Shown piece after piece: positions 20,819-31,926 of a DNA stretch of 64,000 bases. This DNA comes from Profftia sp020342455 (lineage in GTDB: Bacteria > Pseudomonadota > Gammaproteobacteria > Enterobacterales > Enterobacteriaceae). Made by a program: the position numbers and the translations under genes. The stretch covers positions 682,001 to 746,000 of the forward strand of contig NZ_CP080506.1 of the NCBI RefSeq assembly GCF_020342455.1, in the 5' to 3' direction. The number at the start of each line of letters is the position of its first letter. The stretch's first letter is position 1. A model generated the notes under the pieces. That model ran no database searches. It saw only the letters and a program-made list of their open reading frames with translations, and was not told where the DNA came from.

Positions 20819-22136
20819 ATCTATCCTCTAAAAAAATAAGTTATCTACTATAACCATTAAGTTATCATAAGAAATATTATTTCTCTTTGTCTCTAGAGAC
20901 ATATGATTATTTTCTATGAAGAAAACCGTGAGTTATAAAGAAAATAACTGATGTTATATAACATTTGATTACAATAAATTTAGATCATATTACTTATAGT
21001 ATACATAAAAGAATAACTACTCAATATTTAAATAATAAAATTATAGTAAGATTATTATAATTATTGAAATTTTATTTTCAGCAAAGGATATTATTTCGTA
21101 ATTACTAATATCTTAATTATTATCATCTATTAGGTATACCTCTAATGAGAATGAGAATTTAGTTTTTTACTAAATCATATATAGATTTAATATAATCTTA
21201 TATCAATTGTATTACTGTATAAAAAAATTATATATTAATAAGTAATAATGCATTCTTATTTAAATTAACTAAATATTTATATACTTACTGAAATTCTTAA
21301 AATATATATTTTATATAAAAATAAATATAAATTAAGTAAGATACTACTCGCTGTAAATAAACGATTATACCTATATATTAATATTTGCTAATATAAATAT
21401 ATTAATTAAGATAATGATTATTAAAGTATTTTTACTAATTCACTATAAAACTATTAAGAGTTATATTTAATATTGTTAATATTATTTTCCCCTGTGTATA
21501 TACAAGAAAAATGCATTGATAATTTTTATATAAACTTGTTAGGTTATTAGTGAGATATAACAAGTATATGGTAAATTAATTATTACACTGTAATTAGGTA
21601 TCAAGATATCTCTTAGAATAAAATTCTCTTATCTTAATTTTATTGAATATCGTTATCTAAAAATATAATTTAAGATTACTCTTATAGAGTATATTATTAC
21701 TACAGTATTCTCTCATTATTGTTAAGATTTATGTATTTTATTAGTACATTACCGTAATATGTTAAACATTTTATATTCATATAAATATTTAGTTATATAG
21801 ATAATTTGTATGAATAAATTCACAATATTAAATTTATATAAATGCATAAAATTAAATATTAACTTAATTTATCATTTACAATAATATCATCTTTAACTTA
21901 ATATTTTATATTATTAAGTATAAATAACAATTAACTACTAACTTTAATATTTTATTGCTTTTAATTCTAAAATTACTATATTAGCATGATCAGTAAAAGT
22001 TTTAATAGTATAAAATATAAAAAAATTCATTATTTCCTTATAAATAAATGTATAGCTTTATAAGATTGTATTATATTATAAAAGATTACATTAAATTGGT
22101 AATATCAATACCATGCATAAAATACAGGGATGCAAA
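20819..22136. other. Gap between divergent rpmB and yicC
   Basis: About 1.3 kb of AT-rich DNA with no readable remnant, in the place where coaBC, dut, slmA, pyrE and rph lie in enterics. A perfect 14-bp palindrome TGTCTCTAGAGACA at 20888-20901 lies 70 bp upstream of rpmB and could be an operator or chance. Confidence 0.5.
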
Positions 22137-23000
22137 ATGATTCGAAGCATGACTGCTTATACCTGTCGTGAAATGAAAAGTAACTGGGGAAGTGCATTTT
22201 GGGAAATTCGCTCTATTAATCAACGATATCTTGAAATATATATTCGTCTGCCAGAAGAATGTCGCAGCCTAGAACCTATGGTGCGTAAAATATTGCGCAT
22301 GCGTTTAACACGTGGAAAAATAGAATGTGATTTAAGATTTTTATATGATTCAGTTACCAAAAGACCTATGATGCTAAATAAAAATTTAGCAAAACAACTA
22401 CTTGAAGTAGCTAATTGGGTAAAAATTCAAAGCGATGAAGGTGAAATTAACCCACTAGACATTTTAAATTGGCCTGGTGTATTATTCTTCCCAAAACATG
22501 ATATAGCAATCATTAGAACTGAACTAATGGATGCATTAACATTTGCTATAGATGATCTTATTGAGGCACGTGAAAGTGAAGGCTATGCTTTAAAAATTAT
22601 AATAGAGAAACGTTTAAGAGAAATTTTAATTGAAGTATCCAAAGTTAAGCAGCAAATACCTATAATACTTAAATGGCAGCGTGAACGTTTATTTGGTAAG
22701 TTGAAGGAGGCACAAATTCAGTTAGAAAATAACCGTCTAGAACAAGAAATGCTTTTGATAGCACAACGCACTGACATTTCTGAAGAACTAGATCGCCTTG
22801 AAATACACGTTAAAGCAACATATAAGATTCTAAATCAAAATCACGCTATTGGTCGTCGCCTTGATTTTCTTATGCAAGAACTAAACCGCGAATCAAATAC
22901 TTTAGCATCTAAATCTATCAATGCTGAAGTAACTGCCTCTGCAATAGAGATTAAAGTTCTTATTGAACAAATGCGTGAGCAGATTCAGAATATTGAGTGA
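22137..23000 (+). CDS. yicC: YicC family endoribonuclease
   Basis: YicC-like proteins are reported to be endoribonucleases, and in E. coli YicC affects small-RNA turnover. 287 aa, the enteric length, and highly conserved: MIRSMTAYTCREMKSNWGSA, NQRYLEIYIRLPEECRSLEP, RGKIECDLRF, NPLDILNWPGV, LENNRLEQEMLLIAQRTDI, SEELDRLEIHVKA, and the C-terminus RLDFLMQELNRESNTLASKS...EQMREQIQNIE. An in-frame ATG at 22113 exists, but the ATG at 22137 has AGGGA before it and gives the family N-terminus. Such conservation in an eroding genome points to an important role in RNA metabolism. Confidence 0.95.
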   Translation: MIRSMTAYTCREMKSNWGSAFWEIRSINQRYLEIYIRLPEECRSLEPMVRKILRMRLTRGKIECDLRFLYDSVTKRPMMLNKNLAKQLLEVANWVKIQSDEGEINPLDILNWPGVLFFPKHDIAIIRTELMDALTFAIDDLIEARESEGYALKIIIEKRLREILIEVSKVKQQIPIILKWQRERLFGKLKEAQIQLENNRLEQEMLLIAQRTDISEELDRLEIHVKATYKILNQNHAIGRRLDFLMQELNRESNTLASKSINAEVTASAIEIKVLIEQMREQIQNIE

Positions 23001-23057
23001 TATTTTTATATTAAATAAAAAGTACAACAATTTACTGTCACTATTTTATCCTATATT

Positions 23058-23074
23058 TTTTAGTGAAACTAAAA
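23058..23074. repeat. Inverted repeat downstream of yicC, 7-bp arms, 3-nt spacer
   Basis: TTTTAGT, spacer GAA, ACTAAAA, 58 bp after the yicC stop. It could act as a weak terminator for yicC, but there is no T-tract after it. Confidence 0.45.
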
Positions 23075-23732
23075 CACTATATATTTTAACTAAATAACTC
23101 AGATAATATAAGTTTTATTATATTGCATCTTTGTATATAATCTAAAAAATATTAATAGAATATTTATATAATACCTGGAATATTATTCTTTAAACTGATA
23201 GATTTTTCAAAATTCAAATTTTGAGTATCTTTATATATCTGTTCCTTTAAATTATTAATTTTATGCTCGAAATGTTTAGGAGGTATTGCTTTATAAGCAG
23301 TTAAAAACATTTTTATTTGTATCTAGACATATAGTTAACTTTAAAATTTAAAGATAATTTCTCCTATTTGCACCGTATCTAAAATTTTCTTGTCTAACTT
23401 TTTTAGTATAATATTACATTTAAGATTATAAGATTGCTAATTAGCAATACCTCTGTTTGGTTACTTCTATTGATTTTTTATATATTTATAACATATCTAT
23501 ATAAAATATCCTGACATTTTGGATTGCTTGAAACTTAACTAATAGTTAATATTAGTAAACATTCAGATTATATTAGAAATAAATTTTATTCCCGCATCTA
23601 AAATAGCTATAAATGATATTTCCGGTATACTTATAATTTATCTTAATGATTATGGAGATATGGTTAAAATTCAGATATATGTGTTATTTTTGTAATAAAT
23701 AAAAATATAATTCTTAATTTCGTATGTAGATT

Positions 23733-23757
23733 TTAGAAAGATCAATGATCTTTCTAA
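23733..23757 (+). repeat. Perfect inverted repeat inside the uvrB pseudogene, terminator-like
   Basis: TTAGAAAGATC at 23733-23743 and its exact complement at 23747-23757, spacer AAT, followed by TTCTTTTTT at 23758-23766. It looks like an intrinsic terminator on the plus strand, but it lies within dead uvrB coding sequence, so it arose after or during decay, or terminates read-through from yicC. Confidence 0.7.
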
Positions 23758-23829
23758 TTCTTTTTTACTTGGCATATTTTAATTATTGGATCTAATAAAC
23801 CCGTTGATTTGACTAATGAATTCATTACA

Positions 23830-23868
23830 TAACAACAAATTATTTTAGTGTAAAATAATTTGTTGTTA
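23830..23868. repeat. Perfect inverted repeat inside the uvrB pseudogene, 18-bp arms
   Basis: Arms 23830-23847 and 23851-23868 are exact complements with spacer GTG. It sits where UvrB codes for the region just before the TGLLDPIIEV block, so the palindrome cannot be an ancestral functional element of the gene. Confidence 0.85.
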
Positions 23869-25046
23869 AATTATCAATAGTTTAAAATAATCACTCCTCA
23901 AGCTATTTATATTTTATAGGTCCGTTATCTAAAGATAGTAGTAGATAAAACCTTATATTTTATCAATATCTCTTTACGAGATTTACCACTCAAATACATG
24001 CAGCATATTTATGAGATAGTTAATATTAAATTAATATTTTTACCACTAAATAATTATTAGGTGGATAATTAAAATAGTTAAATGTATTTAATTATTCTAC
24101 TACTAGAAAAATAGCAAGAATAATTTTACTGCTCACAACAACAAAACTCATGTATCATTTCCATATGAAATTTAATACTTTTCGTTAAGAGCAGAGCTTT
24201 TGGAATTTTGTTATTTGGTAACAAAGTTGATAAAATTTTATTAAGATAAATTATAATTTTTACATAGCAGGTAAAATCATCTTGCGCGTGGTAACGTAAT
24301 AATTTTTTAGATAAAATTGTAAAATATTAGATATCTCGCAATATTTTTCTATTTACAGGATTAAATAAAAATAAACTATTAATTTCTTTATTAAGTAATT
24401 CAATGCGCAAAACTTCATATTTCTATTCTACTAAATATATAGATCTATTTACCGTAAATATCAAACATACATTGATCATATTCTTTTATGACGTGTATAC
24501 TATACTTACAATAAAGTATATAAAACAATACGCCAATCTATAATTAATCTTAGTATTACATATAATACCATATATAAAGATAAATACTGGCATAACCTAA
24601 ACTATAAATTGCAGAAATTAAAGTGTTAGGGATAAGATTTTTACGCTTAAACAATACTTTAGTTACAGAAAGAGATATTTATTTAATAAATAAATTTACT
24701 AAGAATCATTTTTCAATTAAATAATTAAGACTTGATATATAATCTTCAGGCTTATAATAATAATTAGAAATAAAGTATTCAACATTATTCTCAGGAAAAA
24801 ACTTCATTATATTATATAGATTAATGCTATTGAAGTTTTATTAGGCATTATCACTATCCACAAATTATTAAAATCGGCAATAACATTAGCTATTCTAAAT
24901 ATTTTATCTGATTCTATAATGCCCAATATTGTTTAATAGTGCAAGATAGCTTTTAAATCTTTTTATAATAGACGAATAACTTCGATTTATTTACCATCAG
25001 GTATAAATAAAGGCATAAAAGTTAATTTTTTTTACTTATGAATCAT

Positions 25047-25717
25047 AACTTTGCTGTAATATATTTGCATAATTTTTTGTTATTTTAATATTATAATATT
25101 TTAATATTAGATTAATATAAATTTATAATATTCACTTACTATCATAAATAATATTATAAAAAATCATACATGAGATATCTTATTAATTTTAAATTAAGCT
25201 ATTTAAAATACTATACAATGTGTTAACTAACAAGACAATTATATTTTTTTAAATTTAAAATTTTTAGTATATATCATAAAAATGTAACTGTCATTATAAT
25301 AACAATAGACAATATTATTTCTTTAAATATTTAATAATTATTAAAGGCTTCATTAAAATAATTAATAAAAATATATCTGATACTTATAAAACATAAATAC
25401 TTTTAAGGTATTAATAAATAAATAACATAGTAATAATAATCATTACCTTAATGATTATAAAATTATAATAATTGAATTATAAAATGTTAAGATTGCACTA
25501 AAATATAATCTTATATTATAATAATTTATTAACATAAGCTAATGTGGATCATTTTTAAAATATAGATTATTTTAATAGTCTACGTTTGAATTTTAGTATT
25601 TTAACTTATCAAAGTGATAATTTTAAAATATTTTTTTATTTACTTAAAATTTTCTTTAAAAATATATATATTCCTACAATATAATAAACATTTTATAAAT
25701 AAGGATTAATAAATAAT
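25047..25717. other. Gap between uvrB remnant and htpX
   Basis: No coding remnant. Contains a 16-bp palindrome at 25330-25345 and a perfect inverted repeat with 10-bp arms and spacer CCT at 25436-25458 (ATAATCATTA). The htpX promoter must lie here; none is distinctive. Confidence 0.5.
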
Positions 25718-26599
25718 ATGATGCGTATTACTTTATTTTTGCTAACTAACCTAGCAATTATGCTTATATTTAGTGTAGTATTAAGGTTAACTGGAATTGA
25801 ATTATCTAGCATACAAGGCCTACTAATTACAGCATTACTACTAGGTTTTGGTGGTTCTATCCTTTCCCTATTGATGTCTAAGTGGATGGCGTTACGTTCT
25901 GTTGGTGGTGAAGTAATAAATCAACCACGTAATGACATAGAAAGTTGGTTAGTTAAAACTGTAAATCTTCAATCACAACAGGTAGGTGTTAATATGCCAA
26001 CAGTAGCTATTTATCACGCAGAAGATATAAATGCCTTTGCAACTGGTCCTAGTCGTAATTCATCATTAATAGCTGTGAGTACAGGTATGCTGAAAAATAT
26101 GAGCCATGATGAAATTGAAGCGGTTTTAGCACATGAAATAAGTCATATTTCTAACGGAGATATGGTCACTATGATGTTAATACAAGGCATAGTAAATACT
26201 TTTGTTATTTTTATTTCCCGTTTAATAGCACAAATTATTGCAGGATTTTTCTCTAGCGAGAATGATGAAACAGAAAAACACAATAATATTGATAACTCTA
26301 TTATTTATTTAACTATATCAATGATATTAGAGTTAGTGTTTGCTATACTTGCGAGTATAATCACTATGTGGTTTTCACGTTATCGAGAATTTCGTGCTGA
26401 TGCTGGTGCTGCAAATTTAGTAGGTAATCATAAAATGATTGCTGCATTAGAGCGTTTAAAAACAAGTTATACACCGCAAGAAGAAAATCATATTATAACA
26501 TTTTGCATAAATGGTCGTAATCAATCTTTTAGTGAACTTTTTTTATCGCACCCACCATTAGAAAAACGTATTCAAGCTCTTAAGATTCTTAATACCTGA
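25718..26599 (+). CDS. htpX: HtpX, inner-membrane zinc metalloprotease
   Basis: M48 family heat-shock protease that degrades misfolded inner-membrane proteins, working beside FtsH. 293 aa, identical in length to E. coli. Four membrane segments: about residues 4-24, 34-54, and two around 155-180 and 190-215. The zinc site HExxH reads LAHEISHISNGD (His near 139 and 143), and the third ligand region is REFRADAGAANLVG. C-terminal part LSHPPLEKRIQAL. Start ATG at 25718 with AGGA upstream. In enterics expression depends on the Cpx envelope-stress system; no CpxR box is evident here. Envelope proteolysis is thus kept by HtpX and DegQ. Confidence 0.96.
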   Translation: MMRITLFLLTNLAIMLIFSVVLRLTGIELSSIQGLLITALLLGFGGSILSLLMSKWMALRSVGGEVINQPRNDIESWLVKTVNLQSQQVGVNMPTVAIYHAEDINAFATGPSRNSSLIAVSTGMLKNMSHDEIEAVLAHEISHISNGDMVTMMLIQGIVNTFVIFISRLIAQIIAGFFSSENDETEKHNNIDNSIIYLTISMILELVFAILASIITMWFSRYREFRADAGAANLVGNHKMIAALERLKTSYTPQEENHIITFCINGRNQSFSELFLSHPPLEKRIQALKILNT

Positions 26600-29500
26600 A
26601 ATTTTATTTAGAAGAATAAATACATAAAAGTAAATATATTTAGAAGGGTATTATTTAAAATTAAGATAATTTTTAATAAACTTAACTTTTGTACAATTTT
26701 ATTTATCTTTTGAAAAATTATTTACTATATAATTTTAATAAAATAACTAATGAATAGTATTCACCTAATATATCCAAATATCTTTATTAAATACAAACAA
26801 TACTAATGAGTATGATTTTTTAAATTTTACTATTTTGATAAAATAATCATAATTAGATAAAATATTTTTATATAAAAAAATATTTTTTTAAAAACAGAAT
26901 ATTATATTGTCTTTATAAAAATATTTATAGATTACTAAAAATATAAATTACTTATCATAAAAAATTGCAAATCACTAGCTTGTAAAAATTACAGTCATAA
27001 TCAGTCTATACGATAATATATTACAGATTACGAAGTTAAAGTATAGTTAAGATAGTTTTCCTAGCATGAAAAATATGTTTTATATACCTTGCATAAATAT
27101 AGTGTTTCTGACAAATTACTATTTATATGTATACTTTAATTTTAATGGAACAACATAACCACAGTTAGTTAAGATATATACTTAACTTTATTTATTTAAT
27201 ATATTATTAAAAATTAATATTTTATAAGTATTGATACTTAGTAATAAAGATATGATAAAAATTAGAAAAATATAAACAATATAAATATAAATAAAATTAT
27301 TTATATACAACTTATTTAATAAGTAACATCAGTAAATCAAAAAGTTTTTTATAATACTAATTGATACATAAATATACTAGAATTTACAGCCTGACAAAAT
27401 AAAAGCTAAATTTTAAAAATAGAATAAATGTCTTTTTTATATAATGCATTGGAAATATTAATTAATAGCGTTGATATAAATAAAATTATCCAGATAATAA
27501 TAGATTATATCTAATAATACAATATGAGAAAATATTTAATCCTTATTAGGATAAGAAATATTCTTTTTCATTATTAACTCATTCTTTAGTTAATAAACTA
27601 TCCATTAATTAATCATTAATAATGTAAACTTTATGTATAATAAAGAGTTATATCAGTAAATTAAAAATTTAGATTTAAGTATCTTACTCTAGTATACTAA
27701 AACTATGATATATGTATGATTATTCAATATTATTATTCTAATTATTAAAAAAGAAATCAGTTCATCTCTAATATATTATTTAATAATTTATTCAAAATAA
27801 TGTTATCTAAATGATTTATTTAACAAATAATTTCAATTTTTAGTAAAATATACTTTTATACTATATTACTTATTTTTATAATAAATTATAAAGTATATAA
27901 AATACTTTTCATCATATTTTTAAGTAAACAACTGTAAATATTTAGTAAGACTAATATTCCTTTATAACACTGCAATCGTCACAAGTGAACTCCTTTATCT
28001 TACTAAAGTTATTATATATATTTTTATAATATAATTATATTCAGTATAGTTATATTAATAGGTGTATCGTACATATAGACCTCTAAGGAATAATTACTAC
28101 ATATTAAAAAATTATCTTAATCTAAGTTACCTGTATAATATAATAAATATAGAAGTTAATATTTGATCATTTATATATTTATTAGTATATTTTAGAGATA
28201 CTCTATAAGAGAGAGAGGTAAGATACAATAATACAATTATCTCTACCTTATTTATTAATAGTATATAAATAAACCAAAAGAATAATCACATAAAAATATA
28301 ATTTAAAAATATTTTATCTGAATTATTTAAAAATTTTAATAATTACTCAAATTTATTGTGAGATGGTAGTAATATAAACAGTATATCAAACAGATAATAG
28401 TTTATTTATGAGTAATTTTTATTAAACTTAATAATTACTATATAATTGGAAATAACTAATGATATAGTAAATTATTTAAAGTTATAATAACTCTTAATAA
28501 AATTTACTTTAATAACTAAATTACTTAAGTTTTATTTTATATATTTATATCTAGAAGATATATCTTATATTTTTGATATATTAAAAGTAAAAAAACTACA
28601 TAATAAGTATATAAAATTTATAAAATATACAACGTAAATATTTATTTATATCTCTAATATTTTTTATTAAATACATTTAAAAATAAAAGTATACTAGTAA
28701 GGTTATTAGTAAGGAATCAATTTACTTGTGGCACTAATAGTAATTATAATATATTATTATTAGTTAGAATATTTTTATTCTATAATTATATAGGAAAAAT
28801 AATAAAAAAATTATAAAGTTTTTTTATTTTGATGACTGTTATTACAATAATAATAAAAGATACATCTATCTATTTAGGTAAGTAAAATTCGTATAAAATA
28901 TTATTATATAATAATCTAAATATTTTTATAAAACTCACACTAATCAAGGATATGTATTTACTGAATATCATTGTCAGTAATAGATATAATGTCTAGTTAG
29001 GAATATATCTGTGATATAGTAATAGAATTGTATTTAATGAAATTATATTTATTTCTAATAACAAGAATATAAAATCTATTTAAGTGTTACTTACGCTATT
29101 TAAAAAATAAAAACTTAAAAGACTATTTACTATTTATTAAATAATACTTATGGAGTAATCTAAAGATAATTAATATTATGTTAACAACCACTTAAAGAAA
29201 TAAGTATACTTTATATAAATATAAGATAAATATGAGATATATATAGTAATTAGTATCACATAAATAGATATTCCTTACGCAGCGGGACTCTTATTAAATA
29301 TAAATATCTTATAAAAAAAAACATAATATACTATTAATAATATTATAAAACAAAAAATTTACTATTATTATCTTACTTATAATTTTTAATAAAACATCAT
29401 TAATTTCTAAGAAAGATCACCTAAAAAAATAATAGCTATCCCTTGAATAGGGTATACAAAAATATAACTAGGATTATCTGCCAATCTATTGATATATCTT

Positions 29501-29922
29501 AATATTAAGAATATAATTTATTATATGGAGTATGTTATTATCTAATTCGATTAGATAATCAGGTTTAAGTAAATTTATTTTATGCAAGATATGGTAAATG
29601 ACTTTTAATTAGAAATATAAATATATTTTTTATAAAAAAATTACTTTAATAAACCTTCCTTTTAGGAAAAATATATTAAATAGATTATTAATTTACATTA
29701 TATAGTTGTAATATAAATTTAGTATCTTTACTATAAAAATACCTTATCTTGAATATAACAAATTTAATTAATATTTTTCTTGTTATTTAAATTAGAATAA
29801 GATTCTATATATTTTTTTGATATTTAATTTTATTATTAAGATATTCAATTATTCTAAAATATCAGGTTACATGATCGATCAAGTTACAATACCTCCTTAC
29901 AAACTATATAAGAGTATTTATT
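26600..29922. other. Gene desert between htpX and queD (3.3 kb)
   Basis: No intact frame. The stretch 29260-29500 is less AT-rich and gives about 30 open minus-strand codons (residues such as NRLADNPSYIFVYPIQG near 29400-29500), perhaps a decayed membrane protein, but I cannot identify it. Inverted repeats include 27571-27596 (9-bp arms) and 29537-29559 (10-bp arms, spacer TCG). Confidence 0.5.
29537..29559. repeat. Perfect inverted repeat, 10-bp arms, 3-nt spacer TCG
   Basis: ATTATCTAAT at 29537-29546 and ATTAGATAAT at 29550-29559, upstream of queD by about 360 bp. Confidence 0.8.
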
Positions 29923-30282
29923 ATGACTGCAATATTATTTAAAGATTTTAAGTTTGAGGCTGCACATCGCTTACCATATGTTTTAGAAAATCATAAATGT
30001 AGTCGATTACATGGTCATTCTTTTTTAGTGCGTATTGAAATTACTGGAGAAATAGATATTTATACAGGTTGGGTTATGGATTTTTCAGAGCTTAAATCAA
30101 AATTTAAACCAATTAAAGATCGTTTAGATCATTATTATCTAAACGATATTCCTGGACTAGAAAATCCTACTAGCGAAATCTTAGCAAAATGGATATGGAA
30201 AGAACTTAAACCTAAACTATCTTTATTAAGCGCAATATCCGTGAAAGAAACATGCACCGCTGGATGTATATATCGCGGATAA
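29923..30282 (+). CDS. queD: QueD, 6-carboxy-5,6,7,8-tetrahydropterin synthase
   Basis: Second step of preQ0/queuosine biosynthesis: converts dihydroneopterin triphosphate to 6-carboxytetrahydropterin. 119 aa, family length. Zinc ligands His15, His30 and His32 (FEAAHRLP, RLHGHSF), catalytic Cys26 (HKCSRLHG), and DFSELKSKFKPIKDRLDHYYLND. The C-terminus KETCTAGCIYRG is intact. ATG at 29923 gives the family N-terminus. The other queuosine genes and the enteric neighbour cysJ are not in view, so the pathway is inferred only. A 9-bp inverted repeat at 30121-30145 lies inside the coding region and is probably fortuitous. Confidence 0.95.
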   Translation: MTAILFKDFKFEAAHRLPYVLENHKCSRLHGHSFLVRIEITGEIDIYTGWVMDFSELKSKFKPIKDRLDHYYLNDIPGLENPTSEILAKWIWKELKPKLSLLSAISVKETCTAGCIYRG

Positions 30283-30912
30283 TTTAAGTATGTACCTATC
30301 TATAGATTTCTCTCTTTATAATAAAATATACAATAAATAAAAAAATTTTTAAATTATACAACCAAAATGATATTTTTTATTTTAAAAATAAAAGATTATT
30401 TTTGTTTATAAATAATTCTTTAATTTATAAAGAATATTTTACTCTTTTAGGAAATTGGATTACTTGTAATTCACACTGTAATATTTTTTATAAAAATAAA
30501 TATATTATATAATTAATAATTATATTACTCCTGATGTTATTTAATTGAATATATAAATTTTATTAAAAGTTTAAGATAGAAGTTTAAAGACAATATTAAA
30601 ATTAGAAGAGATAAGAATCAGGTTAATGTTTAATAATAAAAAATCTCTAGTTAAATTTAAGTAATCTTGCTATATATGAAATATTAAAAATAAACCTTAT
30701 AATATAATAAATAAGTTAAAAACTTTATACAATAAATTCATATAATGCGTTGATATGGACTAAACTATTTTAAAATAGTTTATTTAAATTATCTTCTTCT
30801 TGTATATAAAAACTTTTAATTTTTTATTTCATTATACTTTTAATATACTACATAACTTTTATCTTTACACTATAAGTAATATTACTGCATAATACTTAGT
30901 ATCCTATGCTAA
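30283..30912. other. Gap between queD and nlpD
   Basis: About 630 bp. In enterics rpoS follows nlpD; I looked on the minus strand for sigma-S motifs and saw none. Contains a 22-bp palindrome at 30761-30782 (11-bp arms, no spacer) and 8-bp arms near 30429-30449. Confidence 0.5.
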
Positions 30913-31926
30913 TTATCTACGCGGCAAATAATATAAAGGATTTACAGGTTTTCCTTTATAACGAATTTCAAAATGTAATCTTACTGAACTAGTTCCCGTA
31001 CTACCCATAGTTGCAATTTTTTGACCAGCTTTTACTTCTTGCTGTTCTTGTACTAGTATAGTCTCATTATGTGCATAAGCGCTTAAATAGTTATTATAAT
31101 GTTTAATTATAATTAAATTACCATACCCACTAAGAGCATTACCGGCATATACTACACGACCATTCGCCGTAGCTAATATATCTTGGCCTCGTAGACCAGC
31201 AATATCTAATCCTTTATTCCCACCTTCCGCAGAAGAGAAATTGTCGATGATTTTACCTTTAGTAATCCATTTCCAAATATTAGATGGGTTATTACCTAAA
31301 AGACTTTTCGTCGATGAGTTTAGATTTATTGCTGAAGAGGTTATAGTTTTTTTAGAAACAGATCGAGGAAATATTGGATTAATATTTCGTATACCTGTAT
31401 TTTTAGAATGATATTTATTAAATGAAGAATTAATATTAGTTATAGTAACATTACTACTTGAATGTTGAGTTAAAATTCTATGTTTTTTATTCTTATCTAT
31501 AATCAAGTTATTATTGTAGTTTATATTTAATTGAATAGTCTGACCAATATAAAGATTGTAAGGTTTAGTAATATTATTTTTCTTCGCAAGCATACGGCAG
31601 TTACTTCCCGAAATCCACGCGACATAATACATAGTATCACCACGTTTGATGGTATATGTATTATTATTATAACTTCCATAGGGAATTTTATAATAACTAC
31701 GTTTATATAAAATAGGATCTTTTTTACTGTTTTTTACTAAATGACTACGCTTTTCCCTATTTGAAAATATATTAATATCACTCATTCTGTGTATTGTAGT
31801 GATTGGTGCAGAGATATTGTATGACGAACAACTAGTTAAACATAAAGTCATTAAAGTAAAAGCCTTTATATGACTCCAATTTATTAATAAACCTGTAATA
31901 TTCTTATAGTTTTTATATAAACGCAT
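30913..31926 (-). CDS. nlpD: NlpD, LysM/LytM lipoprotein activating amidase AmiC
   Basis: Outer-membrane lipoprotein that activates AmiC for septal peptidoglycan splitting. 337 aa against 379; the shortening is in the Gln/Pro-rich linkers. N-terminal signal with lipobox LTSC (TLMTLCLTSCSS), a LysM domain (NTYTIKRGDTMYYVAWISG, then PYNLYIGQTIQLN, residues 92-135), an Asn/Ser-rich linker, and the C-terminal LytM (M23) domain (about 215-337): EGGNKGLDIAGLRGQDI, GRVVYAGNALSGYGNLIIIKH, GTSSVRLHFEIRYKGKPVNP. As in enteric NlpD the zinc-site histidines of active peptidases are not all present, so it acts as an activator. The usual upstream neighbour pcm lies decayed 14 kb away, and rpoS, whose promoter sits in nlpD in E. 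coli, is missing. Confidence 0.94.
   Translation of the reverse strand: MRLYKNYKNITGLLINWSHIKAFTLMTLCLTSCSSYNISAPITTIHRMSDINIFSNREKRSHLVKNSKKDPILYKRSYYKIPYGSYNNNTYTIKRGDTMYYVAWISGSNCRMLAKKNNITKPYNLYIGQTIQLNINYNNNLIIDKNKKHRILTQHSSSNVTITNINSSFNKYHSKNTGIRNINPIFPRSVSKKTITSSAINLNSSTKSLLGNNPSNIWKWITKGKIIDNFSSAEGGNKGLDIAGLRGQDILATANGRVVYAGNALSGYGNLIIIKHYNNYLSAYAHNETILVQEQQEVKAGQKIATMGSTGTSSVRLHFEIRYKGKPVNPLYYLPRR

Larger units (their letters stand above)
23164..25046 (-). pseudogene. uvrB: uvrB pseudogene (excinuclease ABC subunit B)
   Basis: No long frame remains, but translating the minus strand in shifting frames recovers UvrB from end to end in the right order. Near 24920 DKIFRIANVIADF matches the Walker A/motif Ia region GKTFTIANVIADL, with GK of the P-loop already lost. 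Then PNKTSIALIY, MKFFPENNVEYFISNYYYKP, EVLRIELLNKEINSLFLFNP (near 24390), TKSIKFHMEMIHEF, LDNGPIKYK, STGLLDPIIKI (near 23800), IPEISFIAILDAGIKF (near 23600), and the C-terminal UVR domain PKHFEHKINNLKEQIYK ending in a stop at 23164-23166. Many internal stops and frameshifts show it is dead. The remnant spans 1.88 kb against about 2.02 kb intact. Nucleotide excision repair is therefore lost unless another copy exists. Confidence 0.92.

Noticed and set aside
29260..29500. Possible decayed membrane protein upstream of queD
   Set aside because: About 30 open codons on the minus strand read like protein, but I recognise no family, so it is only mentioned under the gap.
30121..30145. 9-bp inverted repeat inside queD
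   Set aside because: Falls on conserved codons (DRLDHYYLND), so it is explained by the protein sequence.
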